NCBI GenBank assembly: GCA_013153915.1
Contig: JAADDL010000120.1
Location: 1 to 11,481 of the forward strand
Length of the DNA stretch: 11,481 nucleotides
Direction: 5' to 3'
From: Campylobacterota bacterium
Lineage (GTDB): Bacteria > Campylobacterota > Campylobacteria > Campylobacterales > JALSKU01
The stretch's first letter is position 1; each line of letters begins with the position of its first letter. The notes under the pieces are model-generated. The model was not told the origin of the DNA, ran no database searches, and worked only from the letters and a program-made list of their open reading frames with translations. Both the position numbers and the translations under genes were made by a program. Shown piece by piece: positions 1 through 6,087 of this stretch.

Positions 1-435
1 TGGTCTATGGTATTCTCGTCATTTTTGGTTATTAGTACTTTATCGGTCTTTTCGATGTTCGTTTTGGACAAATATACAAAAAAGGCTAAACTGCTTCAAA
101 TATCCAGTAAAAGAATATTGTTAAATGAAACAATCATGTTTTTCGGCAAAGTTAAAAATGTCGGAAAATTCAATATAGGAAAATGCAAACTCGAAGTAAA
201 GCTTGTCAATAACGCTTTAAACTTAAAAAATATATCCGGCTCAACTTTTTATTCCCCAAGATCCGGTCTAAAAGCCATATTAACAACGGCAAAAAGCAGA
301 CCCTCTACAATCATCAAAGAGTTCACGATAGCAAAAAATCTAAAACCAAAAGAGATAAAAAGTTTCAGCGTAAGTATGCCGTATCCTACCTATTTTCAAA
401 AAGCGAATATTAGATATAAGCTATATTGCCACTAA
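1..435 (+). CDS. Membrane-anchored DUF2393-like protein, 5' end outside the window
   Basis: The frame is open to the left edge (codons TGG TCT precede the first ATG at 7), so the true start probably lies upstream; 142 residues are visible from that ATG. Residues 1–20 form a hydrophobic segment (FLVISTLSVFSMFVL), followed by a basic stretch (DKYTKKAK). The rest is a predicted β-rich soluble domain with GKVKNVGKFNIGKCKLEVKL (residues 47–66) and a C-terminal FTIAKNLKPKEIKSFSV…YKLYCH. The pattern 'G-x-V-x-NVG-x-x-x-I-x-x-C-x-L-E-x-K-L' followed by 'AKNLKP-x-E…F-x-V' resembles the DUF2393 proteins of Campylobacterota; this is recalled, not searched. Function is unknown. The topology suggests an N-terminal anchor with the domain outside the cytoplasm (inference). 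Its TAA overlaps the purF stop of the opposite strand by three bases at 432–435, so the two transcripts converge with no terminator between them. Confidence 0.6.
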   Translation, partial: WSMVFSSFLVISTLSVFSMFVLDKYTKKAKLLQISSKRILLNETIMFFGKVKNVGKFNIGKCKLEVKLVNNALNLKNISGSTFYSPRSGLKAILTTAKSRPSTIIKEFTIAKNLKPKEIKSFSVSMPYPTYFQKANIRYKLYCH

Positions 436-1775
436 CCTATAAAATAATCTCCGTCAAAGCTAACCAAAGAGTAGTTTCTATCATCTCCAAGAGCCTCTTT
501 CAAGCCCTCTATGCTTAAAAATGTCAAGCTATCGGCACCCATAAACTCTCTTATTTGCTCTTTGGATTTGTTGGCACTCATCAACTCTTTATAACTTGGA
601 GTGTCTATACCGTATCTGCAAGGATATTTTATCTCCGGTGCGGCTATCATCATATGTATCTCTTTAGCTCCGGCGTCTTTTAGCATCTTTACTATCTGTC
701 TTGATGTGGTGCCTCTTACTAAAGAGTCATCCAGCACTATCACCCTCTTGCCGTCAATCTTCTCTTTGATAGGCGAAAGTTTTAGCTTTACTTTCAAATC
801 CCTCATCTCTTGAGTAGGCTCTATAAAAGTTCTCCCCACATAGTGGTTTCTAACGATGGCAAGCTCAAAAGGAATGCCGCTAGCTTTTGAATAACCAAGT
901 GCCGCGGCGACACCGCTATCGGGGACCGGCACTACCATATCGGCTTCTATGTGCTTTGCCTCTTTAGCCAAAGCCCATCCTATCCTGCCTCTGACTTTAT
1001 AGACGCTTTTTCCGTCTATTACGCTATCCGGTCTTGCAAAATATATATACTCAAAAGCGCAAGGTCTATAATCACTTTCAAAAAGTTGAATAGATTCAAA
1101 AGTGTTAGGATTTTCTTTATCGAATATCAACATTTCACCGGGTCTAACATCTCTTATAAATTTAGCTTTAACTAAATCAAAAGCGCAAGTTTCGCTAGCA
1201 ACTATATAGCCGCCGCTTTCTAATTTTCCAAGAGATAAAGGTCTAACGCCGTATCTATCCCTTATAACAAACTGCTTGCTTCTACTTTGTATGATAAAAC
1301 AGTATGCGCCCTTTACCTTTTGCAAAGCCTCAACAATTCTCTCTTTTAGATGCTCTTTTTGGCTTCTTGCTATGAGATGTACAACATTTTCGGTGTCCAT
1401 AGAGGTGGCAAATATCGCACCCTCGTCTATCAACTCTTGCCTAACCTCATCTTTATTTATAAGGTTACCGTTGTGTACGATAGATATTTCGCCAAGTTTA
1501 TATCTCGCAAATATAGGTTGTGCGTCCAGTATCGAATCTTGACCTGCCGTAGAGTATCTATTGTGACCGATAGCCATATCCCCCTTTAGTATCTCAAAGG
1601 AGTCTTTGTCAAAGACTTCGGTTACCAAACCTCTGCCTTTTAGCGTTTTTATATGATTATCGTCGCTTACGCTTATACCGGTCGCCTCTTGACCTCTATG
1701 TTGCATAGCAAAAAGGGCGTAATACGCAACCCTTGATGCGTTTTCATCTCCAAAAACACCGACTATCGCACACAT
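432..1775 (-). CDS. purF: Amidophosphoribosyltransferase (first step of de novo purine synthesis)
   Basis: Transfers the amide nitrogen of glutamine to PRPP, giving 5-phosphoribosylamine; cytosolic. At 447 residues it has normal family length. The N-terminal Ntn-hydrolase glutaminase begins MCAIVGVFG, with Cys2 as nucleophile after Met removal and no propeptide. It keeps QHRGQE (25–30), GHNRYSTAG (70–78), HNGN (101–104) and MDTENVVHL (126–134). The phosphoribosyltransferase half has CAFEYIYFARPDS (239–251), VPVPDSG (282–288) and the PRPP loop VIVLDDSLVRGTTS (345–358, D349/D350). Cys239 and Cys386 match two of the four [4Fe-4S] ligands of the Bacillus-type enzyme. The C-terminal ligand pair is replaced by SLVSFDGDYF (436–445), so a cluster is unlikely (inference). 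It is last in the operon: a 12-bp gap follows the dapB TAA, with a GGAG 7 nt before the ATG. The TAG stop overlaps the convergent upstream gene. Confidence 0.97.
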   Translation of the reverse strand: MCAIVGVFGDENASRVAYYALFAMQHRGQEATGISVSDDNHIKTLKGRGLVTEVFDKDSFEILKGDMAIGHNRYSTAGQDSILDAQPIFARYKLGEISIVHNGNLINKDEVRQELIDEGAIFATSMDTENVVHLIARSQKEHLKERIVEALQKVKGAYCFIIQSRSKQFVIRDRYGVRPLSLGKLESGGYIVASETCAFDLVKAKFIRDVRPGEMLIFDKENPNTFESIQLFESDYRPCAFEYIYFARPDSVIDGKSVYKVRGRIGWALAKEAKHIEADMVVPVPDSGVAAALGYSKASGIPFELAIVRNHYVGRTFIEPTQEMRDLKVKLKLSPIKEKIDGKRVIVLDDSLVRGTTSRQIVKMLKDAGAKEIHMMIAAPEIKYPCRYGIDTPSYKELMSANKSKEQIREFMGADSLTFLSIEGLKEALGDDRNYSLVSFDGDYFIG

Positions 1776-1787
1776 TCTTCCGCTCCG

Positions 1788-2558
1788 TTAAGATAGTCCG
1801 AGACAATCATTGATACTATAGAGTCTCGGCTCTTTGCCGACTATCCATTTTGCCGCTTTGATTGCCCCTTTGGCAAAAGTATCTCTGCTTGTTGCCGTAT
1901 GGTTCAGTTCGATAAACTCCCCGTCGTTATAAAATCCGACCGTATGCCTACCGACTATATCTCCGCCCCTTAAAGCCATGATGGCAATCTCATCTTTTTT
2001 TCTTTCGCCTATAATACCGTTTCTGCCGCTGACTCTAACTTCATCCAGTAAAAGTCCTCTTGCGTTTGCGACACTCTCTCCAAGAGTCAAAGCCGTACCG
2101 CTTGGAGCGTCTTTTTTGTATCTATGGTGCATCTCCACTATCTCGATATCAAAATCACTCAAAGCTTCGGACGCCAAAGCCGCCAATTTGTTTAAGACCG
2201 CTACTCCCAAAGACATATTGGTCGAGTATAGCACCGGTGCTTTTTGACTCAACTCCTTTATAAGATTGTGCTGGTGCTCGTCCAATCCCGTAGTTCCTAT
2301 AACAAGAGGTTTCGGATTTGACAAAGCGTGCTCCAAAAGAGTTTGAGTACCTTTCGGCAATGTAAAATCTATCACGACATCCGCTTTTTCCAAAAGCGTA
2401 TTCGTGTCATTTGTGATAAGTATATTTTCAGGCACGCTAAACGTAAACTCCTCTATCGCATGAAGTACGGATATCTCAACATCTTTATCGTCTTTAAGAT
2501 TTTCGATAAGAAGTTTTCCCACTCTGCCCGTTGAACCGTGTATTCCTATTTTTACCAT
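1788..2558 (-). CDS. dapB: 4-hydroxy-tetrahydrodipicolinate reductase (lysine/DAP pathway)
   Basis: Reduces hydroxytetrahydrodipicolinate with NAD(P)H on the route to meso-diaminopimelate, for peptidoglycan and lysine; cytosolic. From the ATG at 2558 the protein has 256 residues, normal for DapB. The N-terminal Rossmann fold shows GIHGSTGRVG (5–14) and ADVVIDFTLPKGT (59–71). The substrate domain has the family signature E-M-H-H-x-x-K-K-D-APSGTA (142–156; catalytic His144/His145, Lys148 or Lys149), then GRHTVGF (203–209) and a typical C-terminus, ELNHTATSR…AAKWIVGK…YSINDCLGL. A longer reading from a TTG at 2570 is possible, but that codon sits just before the Shine–Dalgarno GGAG (2568–2565), which is 6 nt before the ATG; the ATG is therefore preferred. 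The trxB TAA ends at 2560, one base upstream, implying translational coupling. Between trxB and purF in one operon. Confidence 0.96.
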   Translation of the reverse strand: MVKIGIHGSTGRVGKLLIENLKDDKDVEISVLHAIEEFTFSVPENILITNDTNTLLEKADVVIDFTLPKGTQTLLEHALSNPKPLVIGTTGLDEHQHNLIKELSQKAPVLYSTNMSLGVAVLNKLAALASEALSDFDIEIVEMHHRYKKDAPSGTALTLGESVANARGLLLDEVRVSGRNGIIGERKKDEIAIMALRGGDIVGRHTVGFYNDGEFIELNHTATSRDTFAKGAIKAAKWIVGKEPRLYSINDCLGLS

Positions 2559-2559
2559 T

Positions 2560-3492
2560 TTATTCTCCAAGATACGATATGGTGCTTATTGCGGCGGTAG
2601 CGCCGTCTCCGGCGGCACAAACTACTTGTTTGGGGGCTTGTATTCTGATATCTCCCGCGGCAAACAATCCCTTTTTAGATGTCTTCATAGAAAGATCGAC
2701 AATCACTTCCCCATATTCGTTTACATCGCAAAGATAACTCCCGTCGCTTTGTTTTAAAACTTCATTATTTACATTCATTCCGACAAATACAAAGATTCCG
2801 GGCACCTTCAAATCTCTCTCGTTACCCTCTTTATCCACTATCAAAACACCTTGAACACCCATATTGTCGCCATAAACTTTTTTGACTTTGGAGTTTAAAA
2901 CAAGCTCTATATTGTCAGCCTTTTTTACTCTCTCGACTATAGCCGGACTAGCCCTAAAAGCGTCTCTTCTATGTATCAGATATACTTTGGAGCATATATG
3001 AGAAAGATACAAAGCCTCTTCCAAAGCCGTATCTCCTCCTCCCAAAACGGCAACCTCTTTGCCTTTGTAGAAAAATCCGTCACAAGTGGCGCAAGTGCTA
3101 ACGCCTCTTCCGAAAAACTCCTCTTCACCGTCGAAATTGGCTCTTCTTGGCGTACTGCCAGTACAAACGATGACGGCTTTAGCTTCTACCTCGTCACCTC
3201 CGGCAAGAGAGATTTTAAAGCTTGAACCATCGCCTTCGCTGACTCTCGTTACCTCTTTCATCTCATGTTTTAACCCAAATTTCATACACTGCTCTGGCCA
3301 CGGTGCCATAAGCTCCATGCCGGTAACGACATCTTTGATGCCGGGATAATTCTCTATCTCACTACTTTGAGTTATCTGACCTCCCGGCATACCCTTTTCA
3401 AACATCACAACGTTTTTAAGACCGCCTCTTGTGGCATACAAGCCCGCCGTAAGCCCTGCGGGACCTCCTCCGATAATCGCTAAATCCAACAT
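2560..3492 (-). CDS. trxB: Thioredoxin reductase (NADPH, FAD)
   Basis: Transfers electrons from NADPH through FAD and a redox disulfide to thioredoxin; cytosolic. The 310-residue length is typical of the low-molecular-weight class. Visible in order: the FAD dinucleotide site IIGGGPAGLTAGLYA (6–20), the GGQI…ENYPG region (37–51), the redox-active CATC (Cys134/Cys137), the NADPH site GGGDTALEEA (151–160) with the HRRDAFRA loop (174–181), and the C-terminal FAD motif FAAGDIR…KQVVCAAGDGA (277–298). All residues needed for activity appear intact. An AGGA lies 6 nt before the ATG, directly after the TAA of the preceding small membrane protein gene. The cognate thioredoxin gene is one gene upstream in the same operon. 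Enzymes of this fold also include ferredoxin–NADP reductases, but those lack the CxxC, so TrxB is secure. Confidence 0.97.
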   Translation of the reverse strand: MLDLAIIGGGPAGLTAGLYATRGGLKNVVMFEKGMPGGQITQSSEIENYPGIKDVVTGMELMAPWPEQCMKFGLKHEMKEVTRVSEGDGSSFKISLAGGDEVEAKAVIVCTGSTPRRANFDGEEEFFGRGVSTCATCDGFFYKGKEVAVLGGGDTALEEALYLSHICSKVYLIHRRDAFRASPAIVERVKKADNIELVLNSKVKKVYGDNMGVQGVLIVDKEGNERDLKVPGIFVFVGMNVNNEVLKQSDGSYLCDVNEYGEVIVDLSMKTSKKGLFAAGDIRIQAPKQVVCAAGDGATAAISTISYLGE

Positions 3493-3502
3493 GTCTTTTC
3501 CT

Positions 3503-3952
3503 TTATATCGTTTCTATCATACTATCTTGTTTATATCTATCTTTCTTGACTTTTTTTATCATAAACAAAGAGGGGACTTTGTATATATTAAATCTCTGAA
3601 TTAGAGCCAAAATCGTATTTATACCGGTAGTTAGATAGATAACTCTATCGCTACTTTCAAATCTTTTTTGATAAATATCTATAGCCAATATCTTAACTTT
3701 GTTTTTTATCCGTTTTAAAATCTTTTTGATGTCATCTTTTCTGGAGCTGTATATCACGACTACATACTCTTTATCCACAGGTTTAAAGATATCTTTTTTT
3801 TTATAAAATATCCATTTATCGAAGTTTATAAATTTATACTCTGCAAACCTATAGTTAAAATAAGCGTAAGCACTCGCTATCATAAGAGCACCGAAAAACG
3901 ATGCGAAGAGATAATTAAGGGAGAAAATTTTTCTCCCTTTTTTTAAAGCCAT
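3503..3952 (-). CDS. Small membrane-anchored protein, possibly a cysteine-free thioredoxin-like domain, between trxA and trxB
   Basis: 149 residues, no confident family recognised. A basic N-terminus (MALKKGRK) precedes one hydrophobic segment at about 10–32 (SLNYLFASFFGALMIASAYAYF), then a Lys-rich domain. N-in topology, with the domain outside the cytoplasm, is predicted from positive-inside reasoning. The domain reads as a possible thioredoxin-like βαβ…β pattern: VVVIYSSRKDDIKKIL where thioredoxin has VDFWAPWCGPC, VKILAIDI, then a helix ending in FNIYKVPSLFMIKK, which resembles GIRSIPTILFFKDG with its cis-Pro. The protein contains no cysteine, so it could not do dithiol chemistry. The start is fixed by TAATG: its ATG overlaps the trxA TAA by one base, with no good Shine–Dalgarno, so translation likely depends on coupling to trxA. 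A hairpin spans codons 5–12. It might be an inactive redox-fold partner or adaptor, but this is inference. Confidence 0.75.
   Translation of the reverse strand: MALKKGRKIFSLNYLFASFFGALMIASAYAYFNYRFAEYKFINFDKWIFYKKKDIFKPVDKEYVVVIYSSRKDDIKKILKRIKNKVKILAIDIYQKRFESSDRVIYLTTGINTILALIQRFNIYKVPSLFMIKKVKKDRYKQDSMIETI
3917..3944. terminator. Perfect inverted repeat with T-run; terminator or attenuator candidate inside a coding region
   Basis: On the + strand the sequence reads AAGGGAGAAAA–T–TTTTCTCCCTT (3917–3939): 11-bp arms around a single central base, followed by a run of seven T (3938–3944). Read rightward it looks like an intrinsic terminator, which could stop antisense transcription before it enters trxA. 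Read leftward, the direction of the resident operon, the same stem lies just after the trxA stop and within codons 5–12 of the next gene. There it is followed only by TTAATTAT, so it would be a weak terminator or attenuator, or a structure protecting the trxA mRNA 3' end. The stem is A/T-rich except for GGGAG/CTCCC. The structure is seen directly; the function is inferred. Confidence 0.5.
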
Positions 3953-4269
3953 TATAAAATCGCGTCTAATTTTTCCGCAATTACCTGTTTTCCCGCGGCT
4001 CCTATCATTTGATCTACAAGCTGTCCGTCTTTGAAAAATAAGATTGTAGGGATAGATCTTATACCGTATTGAATAGCTATATCTTGCTCTTCATCCGTAT
4101 TAACCTTACAAATCTTAGCTTTTCCCTCATAATCTTCAGCCAACTCCTCAATAACCGGAGCTATCATTCTGCATGGTCCGCACCAAGGCGCCCAAAAATC
4201 TACCAATGTTACACCCTCTTTTATAGTATCGTTAAAGTTAGATGCATTTAGTTCTATATATTTTCCCAT
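3952..4269 (-). CDS. trxA: Thioredoxin
   Basis: General cytosolic dithiol reductant that serves ribonucleotide reductase, peroxiredoxins and methionine sulfoxide reductases, and is recycled by TrxB. 105 residues, standard single-domain length, no signal peptide. The active site is WCGPC (29–33, Cys30/Cys33) in the context VDFWAPWCGPCRMIAPV; Asp24 is the conserved buried acid and IPT (73–75) carries the cis-proline. A further Cys54 is not part of the active site. It is first in the leftward operon: a strong AGGAG lies about 6 nt before the ATG, with a TATAAT-type promoter about 45 bp upstream. Its stop overlaps the start of the next gene (TAATG). Adjacent trxB confirms the assignment. Confidence 0.97.
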   Translation of the reverse strand: MGKYIELNASNFNDTIKEGVTLVDFWAPWCGPCRMIAPVIEELAEDYEGKAKICKVNTDEEQDIAIQYGIRSIPTILFFKDGQLVDQMIGAAGKQVIAEKLDAIL

Positions 4270-4290
4270 TATTATCTCCTATGAAATTTT

Positions 4291-4305
4291 AAGTGTCTTA
4301 CACTT
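4291..4305. repeat. Perfect inverted repeat AAGTGT-CTT-ACACTT in the trxA leader
   Basis: Arms AAGTGT (4291–4296) and ACACTT (4300–4305) are exact reverse complements around a 3-nt centre. The repeat lies just downstream of the predicted trxA transcription start (about +3 to +18) and before its ribosome binding site. It could be an operator for a dimeric repressor or a small leader hairpin. No regulator can be named from the sequence. Confidence 0.45.
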
Positions 4306-4314
4306 TAAGATGAT

Positions 4315-4342
4315 ATTATACCCTTTTTTCTTTAAAACCCAA
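4315..4342 (-). promoter_or_regulatory. σ70-type promoter for the trxA operon
   Basis: On the – strand TTGGGT (4342–4337, three of six matches to TTGACA) and a perfect TATAAT (4320–4315) are separated by 16 bp. Transcription would start near 4308, leaving a leader of about 38 nt before the trxA ATG that contains AGGAG and an inverted repeat. The –35 element is weak, as is common in Campylobacterota. Read by eye, not scored. Confidence 0.6.
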
Positions 4343-4345
4343 TTA

Positions 4346-4354
4346 TGCTATACT
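4346..4354 (+). promoter_or_regulatory. Extended –10 promoter for the fliK-like/flhX-like genes
   Basis: TGCTATACT gives a TG extended –10 with TATACT (4349–4354). No TTGACA is visible; the upstream DNA is T-rich, which is usual for σ70 promoters in this phylum. The start would be near 4361, with a 20-nt leader carrying GGAAAG just before the ATG at 4382. No σ54 (GG…GC) or clear σ28 element was seen, which is notable for a flagellar gene. It overlaps the divergent trxA promoter. Confidence 0.5.
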
Positions 4355-4381
4355 GTTAAAAATATTTTATACGGAAAGACT

Positions 4382-5833
4382 ATGATAGTAAACGACTTAT
4401 TGTCAAAAACCATAGCAACTAAAGATATAAGCCAAAAAAATATTGATAGCGCTTTAAATACCATAAAAACATATAATCCGCAAAAAAATTCTCAAGAGTT
4501 ATCCTCTCTTTTGCAAAATATCGGCACTTTAATAAACGGAAAAAACATAAAAGATTTAAATAAACTGCTAAGCGCCGCAAATAGTGCTTTAAAAAACTTT
4601 CCGCAAGATACCGATTTAAAAAATATAAAAAATGAAATAGAAAAATCTCTGCAAAATAAAATCTCTTCTCAAGACGAACAAGTTATCGAAAAAAGTGAAA
4701 TTGACGACAAAATAGACAAAATAATAAATTTATCCAAAAAATTATCCTCACAATCAAAAAAAAATAGCCTAAAAACACTAAAAGCTATGCAAAAAGAGTT
4801 AGGAGGCTTAAAAAATCTAATAGATGATGAAATAGAGCAATACAAAACCAACTTCAAATCAAAAAATCGATTATCCAACGAAGTAAAACTTTTAAACATC
4901 AAAAAAAATATCCTACAAATCCAATCGATAATCACAAAAATAGGCTCAAATTCACCATTAAAACTACAAAGTCTGCAAGATAGTATCAATAAAATCAATG
5001 CGCTACTTGAAGAGATACAAAACAACAAACTATCAAATTCATCTCCCAAAACTCTCGAACAAATCATAAAAAACAGCATACTAAGCTCCAAAACGTCAAA
5101 AATAACTTTTTTCGGCAACAAAAAAACCGTAAAACATATAGGCAATATAACAAGCAATCTAAACGCTATAACAAAATCTCTATCAAACCACCCGAAACTT
5201 CAAAAATATACCGACATTATCAATAAATTCACAAGCAATCTTGAAAATATCGAGTTAAAGGATAATATTAAAAATTCGGGCATACTATACGAATCAAAAA
5301 TAGCGCAAAATATCCATGACAAAGAGGCTTTACAAAAAAATACACAACAAGATTTAAAAGCCGTTCTTTTGGATTTAAAAAGCCGCAACGAGATACAAAA
5401 CAATCCCTCCCTATCCAATCTCATAGATAAAACGATAACACAAATCCAATCATACCAAGCATCTTCGTTGATAAACTCCACCTTTACATCTTATATACCT
5501 TTTTTATGGGACGACTTAAAAGAGGGCTCTATGCAATTTGGAAAATTAAACAATGAAGAAGGCTTTAGTTGCAAAATCGAATTGGATTTAAATGATTACG
5601 GAGAGGTTGATATCTTGATGCTTTTAAATCAAAACTCCATATCTATCAAAATGGATGCCTCAAATAACGATTTGAAAAATAAAATAAGAGAAAATTTAAG
5701 GGACTTAAGAGTTAGGCTAAACTCAATATCCTTAAATGCCAATATCTACCTTACAAACATCAGCAAAACGGCTATCAACTACGATAACACCGCTATAAAC
5801 AGCACAAACCTATCTTTGGATATTAAAACATGA
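4382..5833 (+). CDS. FliK-like flagellar hook-length control protein (divergent)
   Basis: 483 residues from the ATG at 4382. FliK proteins are secreted molecular rulers that measure the hook/rod and switch FlhB from hook to filament export. The first ~360 residues are low-complexity and rich in Lys, Asn, Ser, Ile and Leu, with heptad-like helices (coiled coil likely), as expected for a ruler. Residues ~364–463 form a compact domain, SYIPFLWDDLKEGSMQFGKL…CKIELDLNDYGEVDILMLL…IRENLRDLRVRLNS, which resembles FliK C-terminal (Flg_hook-type) domains. An in-frame ATG at 4310 would add 24 residues but covers the predicted promoter, while 4382 has GGAAAG close upstream; the shorter form is chosen. Its stop overlaps the next gene by ATGA. 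That next gene is an FlhB C-terminal homologue, a pairing also seen in Bacillus ylqG–ylqH, and it is the best support for the call. It is visibly more A-rich than its neighbours. Confidence 0.7.
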   Translation: MIVNDLLSKTIATKDISQKNIDSALNTIKTYNPQKNSQELSSLLQNIGTLINGKNIKDLNKLLSAANSALKNFPQDTDLKNIKNEIEKSLQNKISSQDEQVIEKSEIDDKIDKIINLSKKLSSQSKKNSLKTLKAMQKELGGLKNLIDDEIEQYKTNFKSKNRLSNEVKLLNIKKNILQIQSIITKIGSNSPLKLQSLQDSINKINALLEEIQNNKLSNSSPKTLEQIIKNSILSSKTSKITFFGNKKTVKHIGNITSNLNAITKSLSNHPKLQKYTDIINKFTSNLENIELKDNIKNSGILYESKIAQNIHDKEALQKNTQQDLKAVLLDLKSRNEIQNNPSLSNLIDKTITQIQSYQASSLINSTFTSYIPFLWDDLKEGSMQFGKLNNEEGFSCKIELDLNDYGEVDILMLLNQNSISIKMDASNNDLKNKIRENLRDLRVRLNSISLNANIYLTNISKTAINYDNTAINSTNLSLDIKT

Positions 5834-6087
5834 AAAGCGAAAAAAAAGAAGCCGTAGCGTTAAAATACAATATCAAAAAGGATAATGCGCCCAAAGTCAT
5901 AGCCAAAGGAAAAGGCGAAACGGCAAACAATATCATTAAAATTGCACAGGAAAACAATATACCCATCAAAGAAGATAAGGATTTGGTGCAGATGTTAAGC
6001 CAAATAGAGCTAAACAAAGAGATTCCGCCAAAACTATATAAAGCGGTAGCCGAGGTTTTCGGCTTTATCTATAAAATAACAAGATGA
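5830..6087 (+). CDS. FlhX-like protein: stand-alone FlhB C-terminal domain homologue
   Basis: 85 residues matching the cytoplasmic C-terminal half of the export-switch protein FlhB/EscU. EAVALKYNIKKDNAPKVIAKG aligns with the region just after the FlhB autocleavage site, followed by the IAQENNIPIKED helix and EIPPKLYKAVAEVFGFIYKI. The NPTH autocleavage motif and the membrane domain of FlhB are absent: the protein starts where the cleaved FlhB fragment would begin. H. pylori HP1575 (FlhX) is known to stand in as a 'spare part' for the FlhB C-terminal domain, so a similar role in export-substrate switching is likely (inference). Translation is probably coupled to the FliK-like gene through the ATGA overlap, as no strong Shine–Dalgarno precedes it. 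Its TGA directly abuts the yraN stop of the opposite strand with no gap. Confidence 0.85.
   Translation: MKSEKKEAVALKYNIKKDNAPKVIAKGKGETANNIIKIAQENNIPIKEDKDLVQMLSQIELNKEIPPKLYKAVAEVFGFIYKITR

Noticed and set aside
2559..2570. TTG start for dapB at 2570
   Set aside because: The TTG immediately precedes the GGAG Shine–Dalgarno; the ATG at 2558 is 6 nt after GGAG and gives the family N-terminus MVKIGIHGSTGRVG.
3503..3952. A ResA/TlpA-type membrane-bound active thioredoxin
   Set aside because: The protein has no cysteine at all, so it cannot perform dithiol exchange; only a possible fold resemblance remains.
4310..4381. Longer start for the FliK-like gene giving a 24-residue N-terminal extension (MILYPFFF…)
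   Set aside because: It has no ribosome binding site and would cover the predicted extended –10 promoter; the ATG at 4382 has GGAAAG just upstream and fits a non-exported start better.
4669..5157. 162-residue open frame on the – strand opposite the FliK-like gene
   Set aside because: A Leu/Phe/Ser/Ile/Cys-rich mirror of an A-rich coding strand, without a ribosome binding site or recognisable domain; a shadow of the real gene.
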